From the NCBI GenBank assembly GCA_016182485.1, contig JACPGH010000007.1, forward strand, positions 1-64,000: a DNA stretch of 64,000 nucleotides, written 5' to 3'. This DNA is from Candidatus Kaiserbacteria bacterium (lineage in GTDB: Bacteria; Patescibacteria; Paceibacteria; UBA9973; UBA2103). The notes beneath the pieces are model-generated. The model ran no database searches. It was given only the letters and a program-made list of their open reading frames with translations, and was not told where the DNA came from. The translations under genes and the position numbers were made by a program. Below are positions 15,568 to 23,490 of the stretch, piece after piece. How positions within the stretch are numbered: position 1 is the stretch's first letter; each line of letters opens with the position of its first letter.

Positions 15568-16813
15568 GACGTCGTGCGACGAGACTGCGGTAGCGGTCGT
15601 CGAAGCGAGCGGCGACGAAAAGCGCGCAGAGTTCAAGGTGCTTGGGAACGCGCTGTTATCGCAGATAGAATTGCATCGCCAATATGGCGGCGTTTTTCCT
15701 TCTCTCGCGAAGCGCGAGCACGCGAAGAATCTGGTACCGATACTCGAAGCCGCGCTTGAAGAAGCCGAGCTTCTGCATGAGGATAGGCAGGCGATACCCG
15801 CGGAGACGCGCGACAAAATCGCTGCGATTTTGTCGCGCGAGCCGGACTTATGCGAGCCGTTCCTCGACTTCGTCTCGGAATCTGAACGGCCTGAGATCGA
15901 CGCGATCGCCGTAACCGCGGGTCCCGGGCTCGAGCCGGCGCTCTGGGTAGGCATCAACTTTGCGAAGGCGCTCTCGCTCATATGGGAGAAGCCGCTTATC
16001 GGCGTAAATCATATGGAAGGACATATCCTCGCCGCCCTCGCGGAGCAAAGCGGCGAGAAATTATCAATTTCCAATTTACAATTTCCAATTCTAGCCCTGC
16101 TGATCTCGGGGGGGCATACCGAGCTCGTGCTGATGAAAAACTGGCTCGAGTACGAACTTGTCGGAAAGACTCGCGACGACGCGGTCGGCGAGACGTTCGA
16201 CAAGGTCGCGCGAATGCTCGCGCTCCCTTACCCGGGCGGGCCGGAGATATCGAAACTCGCCGAACTGTCGAGAAATTCCGAGTCCGTTGAGGACGGACTG
16301 CCGCAGGCGCGACGGCGCCGAGGAGAGAGCGAAGTTTTTCAGCAGAAAAACGAGCGTATCCGCCCGCAAACGGACTCGGAATTTAATCTGCCGCGGCCGA
16401 TGCTCGATTCGGAAACATGCGATTTTTCTTTCGCCGGCTTGAAAACCGCGGTGCTGTATTTATTGAAAAAACGAGCCGACCTGAACGAACGCGAAAAGCA
16501 GCATCTCGCGCGGGAATTCGAAGACGCCGTCGCCGACGTCCTGTGGAAGAAGACCGCGCAGGCGCTCGAGGAGACCGGCGCGCGCACGCTTGTCGTAGGC
16601 GGCGGCGTCTCGGCCAATACGCATATCAGACGGACGTTCCGAGAGAAAATGGATTCCGAGTTTCCAGACTCCAACCTCCGGATTCCAGCCTCCAGTTTAA
16701 CGACCGACAACGCCATCATGATCGCGCTCGCGGCTTTCTACCGTGCTGAGCGCGGAGAATACGTCCGACCTCTCGACAAGCTCGAGGCAAGCGGCAATCT
16801 CTCGCTCGCGTAA
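15545..16813 (+). CDS. tsaD: tRNA threonylcarbamoyltransferase TsaD, enlarged by insertions
   Basis: TsaD transfers the threonylcarbamoyl group to A37 of ANN-decoding tRNAs. The protein shows ILAIETSCDETAVAVVE, the metal-binding NHMEGH, LLISGGHTELVLM, DDAVGETFDKVARMLALPYPGGPEI, CDFSFAGLKTAV and VVGGGVSANTHIR. It has 423 residues against about 340 in the family. The excess comes from repeat-derived segments: a 33-base palindrome (15807-15839), an AT-rich repeat coding LSISNLQFPI (16062-16094), a charged stretch (SRNSESVEDG to NERIRPQTDSEF) and a CTCCAACCTCCGGATTCCAG repeat coding DSNLRIPASSL (16663-16695). All sit in loops and keep the frame. I chose the ATG at 15545; 15548 is equally possible. 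Confidence 0.92.
   Translation: MMKILAIETSCDETAVAVVEASGDEKRAEFKVLGNALLSQIELHRQYGGVFPSLAKREHAKNLVPILEAALEEAELLHEDRQAIPAETRDKIAAILSREPDLCEPFLDFVSESERPEIDAIAVTAGPGLEPALWVGINFAKALSLIWEKPLIGVNHMEGHILAALAEQSGEKLSISNLQFPILALLISGGHTELVLMKNWLEYELVGKTRDDAVGETFDKVARMLALPYPGGPEISKLAELSRNSESVEDGLPQARRRRGESEVFQQKNERIRPQTDSEFNLPRPMLDSETCDFSFAGLKTAVLYLLKKRADLNEREKQHLAREFEDAVADVLWKKTAQALEETGARTLVVGGGVSANTHIRRTFREKMDSEFPDSNLRIPASSLTTDNAIMIALAAFYRAERGEYVRPLDKLEASGNLSLA
15807..15839. repeat. Perfect 33-base palindrome inside tsaD
   Basis: Sixteen-base arms (CGCGCGACAAAATCGC and complement) flank one central T. It codes TRDKIAAILSRE, absent from ordinary TsaD. Confidence 0.9.
16062..16094. repeat. AT-rich repeat unit inside tsaD
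   Basis: ATCAATTTCCAATTTACAAT and the bases after it match the intergenic arrays at 39-46 kb and code LSISNLQFPI before the conserved LALLISGGHTE. Confidence 0.85.
16663..16695. repeat. CTGGAGGCTGG-family repeat inside tsaD
   Basis: CCAACCTCCGGATTCCAGCC and the CTCCAG behind it are the complement of the element found twice in the RNase P RNA; here it codes NLRIPASS. Confidence 0.7.
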
Positions 16814-16834
16814 GCGGCCGCGTCATTTTTTTGC

Positions 16835-16840
16835 TATAGT
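16835..16840 (+). promoter_or_regulatory. Extended -10 box of valS
   Basis: TTTTTTTGCTATAGT ends six bases before the valS ATG. No Shine-Dalgarno site is seen, so the message is probably leaderless. Confidence 0.6.
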
Positions 16841-16846
16841 CAAATC

Positions 16847-19066
16847 ATGCCCGAGAAGTTTTTGAAGCCCTACGACCCGGCCGGGACCGAGACGCGCATC
16901 TACGAGGCCTGGGAGAAGAGCGGCCTTTTCAATCCGGACGAATGCGTGCGACAGGGCGTAACAGCCCCCGATGCGGCCGCCTATTCCGTCGTACTCCCGC
17001 CCCCGAACGTGACGGGCAGCCTGCATGTGGGACACGCGTATGAAGATTCGCTGCAGGACGCGATCGTCCGTTTCGAGCGAATGCGCGGGAAGCGCGTGGT
17101 GTGGATCCCGGGGACCGACTCGGCCGCGATCGCGACGCAGGCGCGCGTCGAGAAAAATATACAAAAAGAAGAAGGCAAAAGCCGCCACGACATGGGGCGC
17201 GAAGAGCTCGTGCGCCGCGTCATGGACTTCGCCCGGGCGAGCGAAAGCACGATCTTGAATCAGATCCGCCGAATGGGCGCTTCGCTCGACTGGTCCCGGT
17301 ACGCGTTTACGCTCGACGAGGCGCGCAATGCGGCCGTGATGGAGGCCTTCAAGCGCATGTACGAAGCCGGCCTTATTTATCGCGGCCACCGTATCGTCAA
17401 CTGGGACCCGAAGGGCCAGACAACGATCTCCGATGACGAGATCATATATGAAGAAGAAAAAGCGACTTTCTATTATTTGAAATACGGCCCATTCACGATC
17501 GGCACGGCGCGTCCGGAAACGAAATTCGGCGACAAGTACGTAGTCATGCATCCGGACGATCCGCGTTACGCGGACTGGAAGGACGGACAAACTTTCGAAG
17601 CGGAGTGGATCAACGGCCCGATCACGGGAACCGTCGTCAAAGACAGTTCAATAGACATGGAGTTCGGCACCGGCGTCATGACCATTACGCCGTGGCACAG
17701 CAGCGCGGACTTCGATATCGCGGAGCGGCACGACCTCGACAAAGAACAGATCATCGACGAGTACGGGAAACTCCTCCCTATCGCCGGCGAATACGCGGGA
17801 ATGAAAATCGCGGAAGCGCGCCCGAAAATAGTCGAGAAGCTGCGCGAAAAGGCTTTGGTGGTCAAAGAAGAGCCGTACACGCACAACATCGCGACGGCCG
17901 AGCGCACGGGCGGCATCATCGAGCCGCAGATCAAGCTGCAGTGGTTCGTGGATGTCGACAAGCCCTTCGTAATGCAGCACTCTGAGATCCCGGGGATCGA
18001 AAGCGGCAGCACTGCGACGCTCAAGGCGCTCATGCGCGCCGCCGTCGAGAGCGGCGCCGTTCATATGCCGCAGGAAGGGTTCAAGAACGCCTATTTTCAT
18101 TGGATAGATAATCTGCGCGACTGGTGCATCAGCCGCCAGATCTGGTTCGGCCACCGCATACCGGTGTGGTATGGAGGAGAGCAGGTGCATATCGGAACTG
18201 AAGCGCCGTCAGACGAGGGTTGGACGCAGGATCCGGACGTGCTCGACACCTGGTTCTCCTCGGCGCTCTGGACGTTCTCGACCCTGGGCTGGCCCGAAGA
18301 AACAAGCGATCTTGCGACATACCATCCGACCGCGTTTATCTCTCCCGGGTACGAAATACTTAATCTCTGGGTCTCGCGCATGATCCTCATGAGCGGATTT
18401 CTCCTCGGCCAAGTTCCCTTCAAGACCGTTCTTATACACGGCGTAGTGCGCGATAAACAGGGCCGGAAGTTCAGCAAGTCTCTAAATAACGGCGTGGATC
18501 CTATAGACATGGCCGAGCGATACGGAGCGGACGCGCTCCGCATGGGTCTATTAGCGGGTACGGCGATCGGCGGCGACGTCAGCTTCGACGAGAGCAAGGT
18601 GAAGGGCTATAAGCACTTTGCGAACAAGCTCTGGAATATCGCTCGGTTCATTTTGGAGAATACGGAAAAGGTCCGAGCGGGGTCTGAGCGCGATAGCCAA
18701 TTTTCAGCCCGGGAGCTCGAGCACCTCAATACGCTCGAAGCGCTCACTAACGATGTGACGGCGGATATCGAAGCGTTCCGCGTCTATATGGCCGCCGAAA
18801 AGCTCTATCACTACGCCTGGCACGAGCTGGCCGACAAGATTCTGGAGGAGTCGAAGCCGATACTTGCCGGCGCAGACGAGGATGCGAGACGATCCCGCGC
18901 AGCCCTGCTTCTCCTCCTGCTTCGGCGAACGATAACACTGCTCCATCCGTTCATGCCCTTCATTACCGAGGAGATCTGGTCCTCCTTCGCTCCGCTTATG
19001 CGCGGGGCTTCGCGCTCCGACTATGATAACTTCCTGATGGTGGCGCGTTGGCCCCTGCTTCGCTAA
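16847..19066 (+). CDS. valS: Valyl-tRNA synthetase
   Basis: The class Ia synthetase attaches valine to tRNA-Val (a tRNA-Val gene lies at 12890). The HIGH-type motif is PPPNVTGSLHVGHAY with HVGH at residues 60-63; the KMSKS-type motif is KFSKSLNNG near residue 541. The editing domain is present between them (FGTGVMTITPWHSSADFDIAERHD, TARPETKFGD). At 739 residues it is short: E. coli ValS has 951, and the C-terminal coiled coil is missing, as often in reduced genomes. A palindromic repeat (19053-19079) overlaps the stop codon. Confidence 0.93.
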   Translation: MPEKFLKPYDPAGTETRIYEAWEKSGLFNPDECVRQGVTAPDAAAYSVVLPPPNVTGSLHVGHAYEDSLQDAIVRFERMRGKRVVWIPGTDSAAIATQARVEKNIQKEEGKSRHDMGREELVRRVMDFARASESTILNQIRRMGASLDWSRYAFTLDEARNAAVMEAFKRMYEAGLIYRGHRIVNWDPKGQTTISDDEIIYEEEKATFYYLKYGPFTIGTARPETKFGDKYVVMHPDDPRYADWKDGQTFEAEWINGPITGTVVKDSSIDMEFGTGVMTITPWHSSADFDIAERHDLDKEQIIDEYGKLLPIAGEYAGMKIAEARPKIVEKLREKALVVKEEPYTHNIATAERTGGIIEPQIKLQWFVDVDKPFVMQHSEIPGIESGSTATLKALMRAAVESGAVHMPQEGFKNAYFHWIDNLRDWCISRQIWFGHRIPVWYGGEQVHIGTEAPSDEGWTQDPDVLDTWFSSALWTFSTLGWPEETSDLATYHPTAFISPGYEILNLWVSRMILMSGFLLGQVPFKTVLIHGVVRDKQGRKFSKSLNNGVDPIDMAERYGADALRMGLLAGTAIGGDVSFDESKVKGYKHFANKLWNIARFILENTEKVRAGSERDSQFSARELEHLNTLEALTNDVTADIEAFRVYMAAEKLYHYAWHELADKILEESKPILAGADEDARRSRAALLLLLLRRTITLLHPFMPFITEEIWSSFAPLMRGASRSDYDNFLMVARWPLLR

Positions 19067-19079
19067 AGCTATGCAGGGC
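19053..19079. repeat. CCCTGCTTCG-GCAGGG palindromic repeat across the valS stop
   Basis: CCCTGC and GCAGGGC arms flank TTCGCTAAAGCTAT. Close copies lie in frame in the giant gene at 63797-63823 and 63917-63943. Here it supplies the last codons and stop of valS and may act as its terminator. Confidence 0.65.
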
Positions 19080-19101
19080 AAGCGGATGGTAGAATAAACG
19101 C

Positions 19102-19797
19102 GTGACCTTTGCCACACTCGTTTACGCGTTTCTCGGAGGACTTCTGCCTTCTCTCATCTGGTTGTATTTCCTCTTGAAAGAAGACGCGCGGCATCCTGAG
19201 CCGAAGCGGTTAATCATCGCCGCCTTCATTGCCGGCATGGTCGCCGTGCCGCTCGCGCTCCCCTTCGAACAGTACGCGCGGGGGAATTTAGCCGACCCTT
19301 CTTCCGTTATTATCGCCTGGGCCCTTATCGAGGAGGCGCTTAAGTATGCCGTGGCGGCGATATGCATCCTCTGGCGGCCGGCGGTCGATGAAGCTCCGGA
19401 CTATATAATCTATATGGTAACGGTTGCGCTCGGATTCGCCTCGGCGGAGAACATGCTCTTCTTGCTCGATCCGTTCTCAACTGGACAATTCGCCGCGAGC
19501 TTGTTTACTGGCAATGTCCGCTTCCTCGGCTCCACCCTGCTCCATGTCGTCGCCTCCGCGGCTGTCGGGTTCGCGTTCGCGTTCTCGGTCAAGTACAGTT
19601 CTCTTGCGCGCATGCTTGCCGCGGCCGCTGGACTTATCCTCGCCGTCGTGTTGCACACCGCGTTCAATGCGCTTATTATCAAACAGGGAACTTCGACTGC
19701 CATCGCGTTCTTCCTCGTATGGATGGTGGCCGTGATCTTCTTCGCGGCTTTCGAGGTGCTCAAATATTTCCAATATCATACGCTCTCTAAAAGATAA
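19102..19797 (+). CDS. PrsW-type intramembrane metalloprotease
   Basis: The 231-residue protein has about seven or eight membrane helices and the family motifs EEALKYAVA (EExxK, about 76-84), GFASAENMLFLLDPF and two histidine motifs, HVVASAAVGFAF and HTAFNALI. PrsW cuts membrane-bound anti-sigma factors in Bacillus; the substrate here is unknown. The start is GTG at 19102, six bases after a TAGAAT -10 box, so this too is likely leaderless. It lies between valS and the second hsp20, which may point to a stress role. Confidence 0.8.
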   Translation: MTFATLVYAFLGGLLPSLIWLYFLLKEDARHPEPKRLIIAAFIAGMVAVPLALPFEQYARGNLADPSSVIIAWALIEEALKYAVAAICILWRPAVDEAPDYIIYMVTVALGFASAENMLFLLDPFSTGQFAASLFTGNVRFLGSTLLHVVASAAVGFAFAFSVKYSSLARMLAAAAGLILAVVLHTAFNALIIKQGTSTAIAFFLVWMVAVIFFAAFEVLKYFQYHTLSKR

Positions 19798-19801
19798 TAT
19801 G

Positions 19802-19910
19802 CCCCGTATAATTACTCTTACAATGAGCACGCTGTCCTCAGTCGAGGCCATGCACTGCAAAACTGAGCCGATTATCAATATGCGTTACCACGCAGCGTAA
19901 TCATACGGGG
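19802..19910 (+). promoter_or_regulatory. Leader hairpin masking the hsp20 start, possible RNA thermometer
   Basis: CCCCGTATAATTAC (19802-19815) can pair with GTAATCATACGGGG (19897-19910), 13 of 14 bases. The right arm holds the only purine-rich stretch before the ATG at 19912, so pairing would hide the ribosome site. The 80-base loop has no good gene (a 33-residue frame starting at 19800 is doubtful). Confidence 0.45.
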
Positions 19911-19911
19911 T

Positions 19912-20415
19912 ATGGCCATCAAGCGCTCATTTTTCGATCGCCTTTCCGGACATATCGGCCCGGATGATTTCGATTCGTTTGACGACGAACTGCCGCACAA
20001 GGGTACGCATCCGGCGCATCACCCGCCGCATCCGGCCCCTAAAGCCCACCATGCGCCCGCGCCGCTTGAGGACGACGCGGCAGGCGAAGGCCAGCTCCCG
20101 GTGGACGTGCATCAGACCGCAAGCGATATCGTGATACGAGCCTTCGTCGCCGGCGTCCGACCGGACGAGCTCAGCATTTCCATAAGCCGGGATATGGTCG
20201 AGATAGAAGGCTCGCGTATGGAGCGCGAACAAGCTTCCGGCCCGGATTATTTCACCCGCGAGCTTTTCTGGGGGAATTTCTCGCGCGCGATAGTCCTGCC
20301 GCAGGAGATAGACGTGGAAGCGTCTTCCGCGAGCGCTAAGGATGGCCTCTTGACCATCATTCTCCCCAAACTGGACAAAGCGAAGCAGACTAAACTGCGC
20401 GTCAAAGTCGGCTAG
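19912..20415 (+). CDS. Small heat shock protein, Hsp20 family (second copy)
   Basis: The 167-residue protein has an unusual N-terminal part rich in His and Pro (PHKGTHPAHHPPHPAPKAHHAPAP, about 26-50). The alpha-crystallin domain follows (about 60-165: DVHQTASDIVIRAFVAGVRPDELSISISRDMVEIEGSR) and ends with SAKDGLLTIILPK. Sequence identity to the first Hsp20 (12297) is low, so they are old paralogues. The His-rich arm could bind metal. Its start is enclosed by an inverted repeat that may act as a thermometer. Confidence 0.9.
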   Translation: MAIKRSFFDRLSGHIGPDDFDSFDDELPHKGTHPAHHPPHPAPKAHHAPAPLEDDAAGEGQLPVDVHQTASDIVIRAFVAGVRPDELSISISRDMVEIEGSRMEREQASGPDYFTRELFWGNFSRAIVLPQEIDVEASSASAKDGLLTIILPKLDKAKQTKLRVKVG

Positions 20416-20418
20416 ATG

Positions 20419-20489
20419 TGCCTGGGAGAAGAATCGAACTTCCGTCTCGCCCTCTTCAGGGGCATGCTCTACCATTGAGCTACCCAGGC
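20419..20489 (-). tRNA. tRNA-Phe (GAA)
   Basis: The 71-base cloverleaf has acceptor GCCTGGG/CCCAGGC, anticodon loop CTGAAGA (anticodon GAA) and discriminator A. CCA is not encoded. It converges on hsp20 with three bases between. Confidence 0.92.
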
Positions 20490-20499
20490 ATCAGAGTGG

Positions 20500-20790
20500 T
20501 TATTTTGCCCTGAAAGAGTTTAGCAGTTTTTGCAAATCTTCGGAAGTCGGCAGACCAAAGAGTCCTCTCGTAGTGGTCGCTGGGACTCCGGAAAGCTCGG
20601 AGATCTGCTCTATCGTAGGCGCGAGATACTGCTGATAGAAATAAAGCGGCAAGGCGAGCACTGCCACCCAGACGACGATCGTACTCACCAGGCTCACTAC
20701 CTGGCTGCGCCGGATCGCCCGCAGCATCCGGTGATTGTCGCGCGCGAGCGCGTGCGTCTCTTCAAGTACTTTCTTGAGCTCGGGATCCAT
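20500..20790 (-). CDS. Small membrane protein of unknown function
   Basis: The 96-residue protein has a charged N-terminal helix (DPELKKVLEETHALARDNHRMLRAIRRS), one membrane segment (about 32-55, VVSLVSTIVVWVAVLALPLYF) and a C-terminal soluble part (PTIEQISELSG to LQKLLNSFRAK). I know no function. It sits between the tRNA-Phe and tRNA-Arg genes on the same strand. Confidence 0.65.
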   Translation of the reverse strand: MDPELKKVLEETHALARDNHRMLRAIRRSQVVSLVSTIVVWVAVLALPLYFYQQYLAPTIEQISELSGVPATTTRGLFGLPTSEDLQKLLNSFRAK

Positions 20791-20813
20791 GCCTTCAGAA
20801 TAACATGGCTTTA

Positions 20814-20885
20814 TGCCACCGGCAGGAATCGGACCTGCATCTAGGGCTTAGGAGTCCCTCGTTCTATCCATTGAACTACGGCAGC
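20814..20885 (-). tRNA. tRNA-Arg (CCU)
   Basis: The 72-base cloverleaf has acceptor GCTGCCG/CGGTGGC with wobble pairs, anticodon loop CTCCTAA (anticodon CCT), T arm GCAGG-TCCGATT-CCTGC and discriminator A. CCA is not encoded. Confidence 0.92.
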
Positions 20886-20887
20886 TA

Positions 20888-21130
20888 TCAGGCGGCCGCG
20901 CCCAGAAGAGACGCTAGCCTCTCCTGGTCGAAGCCGATTATCATTTCATTGCCCACAAATATGACCGGCACGCCCATTTGTCCGGACTTCTGGATCATTT
21001 CCTGACGCTTCTCGATGTCGCGCGCCACGTCGTAGTCGGTGTAACCGACGCCCTTTTCCTTTAAGAATTCTTTGGCCATATGGCAGAAATGGCAGGTCGG
21101 CGTACTGTAAATTGTGACGTTTTTGTCCAT
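20888..21130 (-). CDS. Glutaredoxin-like protein
   Basis: The 80-residue protein is a minimal glutaredoxin/NrdH-type fold: strand VTIYSTPTCHFCHMAKEFL with the redox pair CHFC at residues 13-16, a cis-proline GVPVIFVGNEMIIGFD, and a short final helix. It probably reduces disulfides in partner proteins. The ribonucleotide reductase at 30.3 kb ends in a CAGGTC redox tail and needs such a donor, so it is a candidate partner, although the genes are not linked. Its stop lies three bases from tRNA-Arg. Confidence 0.85.
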   Translation of the reverse strand: MDKNVTIYSTPTCHFCHMAKEFLKEKGVGYTDYDVARDIEKRQEMIQKSGQMGVPVIFVGNEMIIGFDQERLASLLGAAA

Positions 21131-21176
21131 GGTGATTTTGTATTACCGGCTAAGTATAGCATACCCGTCAAGAAAG

Positions 21177-21247
21177 TGCGGAATGCGAGAATCGAACTCG
21201 CGTCTATTGCTTGGGAAGCAACCATTCTGCCACTAAACTAATTCCGC
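21177..21247 (-). tRNA. tRNA-Gly (CCC)
   Basis: The 71-base cloverleaf has acceptor GCGGAAT/ATTCCGC, anticodon loop TTCCCAA (anticodon CCC) and discriminator A. CCA is not encoded. A TTCGC/GCGAA inverted repeat (21251-21279) follows upstream. Confidence 0.92.
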
Positions 21248-21280
21248 TGCGCCCTTCGCAGCCTTTGGCGAAGTAGGGCA

Positions 21281-21619
21281 TTAAAACCATTCCAGTACAC
21301 GCTGCCACCACGAAGGCGTGGTGGTTGGACTCGTGGTGGCGGGCGGCACTACCACAATAACCTCTTCTCCCTCGCGCGCAACCCCGAAAGCGGTACGAAT
21401 GGCCGCGTCCCTGCCGCGGGGCGTATCGAGAGCCGCCAAGTTCGCTTGAAGCGCCGTTTTCCGCTCTTCAAGCGCTTGAAACTCTCGCTCGACACTCCGC
21501 TCCTCGGATACGGCGACAAAAGCCTTCCCGACGAGACCATAAATGAGCGCGCCGAGCCAGAAAGCGACGACGAGAAGCACGCCGACCATAATTCCCTGCT
21601 TTAACTGCCTCGCGCGCAT
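21281..21619 (-). CDS. FtsB/DivIC-like septum protein
   Basis: The 112-residue protein has one membrane helix (about 11-32), a coiled coil (about 36-66, VSEERSVEREFQALEERKTALQANLAALD), then TPRGRDAAIRTAFGVAREGEEVIVVV, the usual ending of bacterial DivIC/FtsB proteins, and a Thr/Pro/Trp tail. These proteins sit in the division complex with FtsL and FtsQ and help switch on septal wall synthesis. It follows lepA and murJ on the same strand, in line with a wall and division role. Confidence 0.75.
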   Translation of the reverse strand: MRARQLKQGIMVGVLLVVAFWLGALIYGLVGKAFVAVSEERSVEREFQALEERKTALQANLAALDTPRGRDAAIRTAFGVAREGEEVIVVVPPATTSPTTTPSWWQRVLEWF

Positions 21620-21648
21620 GAGCTTAGTATACCGGACATCCGAGTCCC

Positions 21649-21675
21649 AAGTTAGGACATCGGATGTCCTAACTT
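21649..21675. repeat. 27-base palindrome across the lepA stop
   Basis: Thirteen-base arms (AAGTTAGGACATC and complement) flank one central base. It overlaps the last codons of lepA and can fold as its terminator, though no long T-run follows. Confidence 0.8.
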
Positions 21676-23489
21676 TTACCGCCCGAATCCTGGACCATTT
21701 TCATGAACACTTCCTCGGGAATGTTGACCTTCGCGCCCGCCTGGAGTTTCTTCTTCCCCTTTTTTTGCTTTTGCAACAACTTCATTTTGCGGGTTACATC
21801 GCCGCCATAGAGGTACCCCGTCACATCTTTACGCATTGCCGAAAGCGTCCGTGAGGCGATGATTCGCCCCTGCGCTTTCGCCTGGATCTTGGTGACGAAA
21901 AGTTGTTTCGGCAAGAGTCCATGGAGCTTCTCAACTAACTTTTCCGCTTCGACCTCGACCCGTCGCCTGGCCACTACGCGGGCGAAGGCCGGCACCGGCT
22001 CTTCGGCCACAAGTACGTCGAGGCGTACGACATCGGCCGGCCGCTCGGGCAATAGCTCGTACGAAAGAGAGGCGTACCCCGAAGATATATTCTTCACCGT
22101 GTCGAAGAAACCGCGCATGAGCTCGCGCAGCGGCATCTCCACCGTCATCTCAATGCGGCCGTCGTGGTACGTCTCGGTGGCGAGCGTTACTCCTTCATGA
22201 TCGTAGAGAACTTGCACGAGCGCGGAGAGCGACTCGGGCGGCGTGATGACAATAACCCGCGCCCAGGGCTCCTCTATTTTTTCAATTTCTCCGAACTCCG
22301 GAAATTTCGTCGGCGTGTATATTATATCGCGCGCGCCTCTGGTCGTTGTGACGATATAAGAAATTGTCGGCGTGGTCACGACCAGTTTAAGATCGAATTC
22401 ACGACGCAAGCGCTCAGTGATGATCTCGAGATGCAGGAGGCCGAGAAATCCGCAGCGGAATCCTCTGCCCAGAAGTCCGGAGGACTCTTCTTCGAATGAG
22501 AGGGACGAGTCGGAGAGCCTCAACCGCTCGAGTGATTGGCGTAAGAGCGGCAGATCATCCTGGCTCTCCGGATATACGGAGGCCCAGACCACCGGCCTTG
22601 GGACGCCATAGCCCGGCAAGGGCGGAAGCTTCCCGTGGATTTCGCCTATCGTGTCGCCGACCGCGACGACGCCCGGCTCTTTTATGCCGGTCACTATGTA
22701 GCCGATTTCGCCGGCCGCGAGCGAGTCGGCCGGCGTTTCGTCGGGCGCGAAAATGCCGACTTCAAGAGCGGTGAAATTCTTGCCCGCCGCGCGGAAGGCA
22801 AGCGGCTGCCCTTTCTTGAATACGCCGTCGAAGACGCGCAGATAGACCGCGACACCGCGATGTGTGGAGTATGAGAAATCGAAGATAAGCCCGCGAGGTT
22901 CAGTTGTAGAAGACGCGCGCGGCGGCGGTATTCTTCGGACGATAGCTTCAAGCAAGGCGTCTATGCCGGCGCCGGTTTTCCCGGATACGGCGAGCACATC
23001 CTCATCAGAGACCTGAACCAGCGCAGCGATCTCGCCTCTCACTTCTTCCACGCGAGCCAAAGGGGAGTCCGTCTTCGAAAGAACCGGGATGACCGTGCAT
23101 CCCTGCGCGCGCGCCGCCGCGAGCGTCGTGAGCGTTTGCGCTTGTATGCCTTGCGTGGAGTCCACGAGAAGAAGCACGCCTTCGACGGCCTTCAAGGCGC
23201 GCGAAACCTCGTATGAGAAATCGATATGTCCAGGCGTATCGATCAAGTTCAAGATGTAATCCTGCCCCTCGCTGCGCTCGGGACCTTCAGGATGATAAAT
23301 CATCCTTACGGGCTGCATCTTTATCGTAATTCCGCGCTCGCGCTCGAGATCCATGCGGTCGAGCACCTGGTCGCGCATCTTGCGCTCCGGTATCGTACCG
23401 GTGCGTTCGAGCAGGCGGTCAGCCAATGTCGATTTCCCGTGATCTACGTGGGCGATTATGGAAAAATTCCTTATGTGATTGATGTCCAC
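21669..23489 (-). CDS. lepA: Elongation factor 4 (LepA)
   Basis: The 606-residue GTPase matches LepA end to end: IAHVDHGKSTLADRLLE (P-loop, about 12-28), RERGITIK (switch I), NLIDTPGHIDFSYEV (switch II), SKTDSP for base recognition, the EF-G-like domains, and the C-terminal LepA signature KLVEKLHGLLPKQLFVTKIQAKAQGRIIASRTLSAMRKDVTGYLYGGDVTRKMKLL. It acts on ribosomes under stress or in assembly. An insertion YHPEGPERSEGQDY (about 60-75) lies where the family has a variable loop and is coded by a GAGC-type repeat (23263-23284). It follows murJ with a one-base gap. Confidence 0.96.
   Translation of the reverse strand: MDINHIRNFSIIAHVDHGKSTLADRLLERTGTIPERKMRDQVLDRMDLERERGITIKMQPVRMIYHPEGPERSEGQDYILNLIDTPGHIDFSYEVSRALKAVEGVLLLVDSTQGIQAQTLTTLAAARAQGCTVIPVLSKTDSPLARVEEVRGEIAALVQVSDEDVLAVSGKTGAGIDALLEAIVRRIPPPRASSTTEPRGLIFDFSYSTHRGVAVYLRVFDGVFKKGQPLAFRAAGKNFTALEVGIFAPDETPADSLAAGEIGYIVTGIKEPGVVAVGDTIGEIHGKLPPLPGYGVPRPVVWASVYPESQDDLPLLRQSLERLRLSDSSLSFEEESSGLLGRGFRCGFLGLLHLEIITERLRREFDLKLVVTTPTISYIVTTTRGARDIIYTPTKFPEFGEIEKIEEPWARVIVITPPESLSALVQVLYDHEGVTLATETYHDGRIEMTVEMPLRELMRGFFDTVKNISSGYASLSYELLPERPADVVRLDVLVAEEPVPAFARVVARRRVEVEAEKLVEKLHGLLPKQLFVTKIQAKAQGRIIASRTLSAMRKDVTGYLYGGDVTRKMKLLQKQKKGKKKLQAGAKVNIPEEVFMKMVQDSGGKS
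23263..23284. repeat. GAGC-type repeat inside lepA
   Basis: GCCCCTCGCTGCGCTCGGGA forms an imperfect hairpin and codes GPERSEGQ in lepA. It matches the copies at 14214 and, within the RNase P RNA, near 28272. Confidence 0.75.
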
Positions 23490-23490
23490 G

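Noticed and set aside
15145..15981. 278-residue minus-strand frame opposite the DHH gene and tsaD
   Set aside because: Serine/arginine-rich shadow of two recognisable genes.
16823..18597. Minus-strand frames of 155-255 residues opposite valS
   Set aside because: Antisense shadows of valS, with no start signals or motifs.
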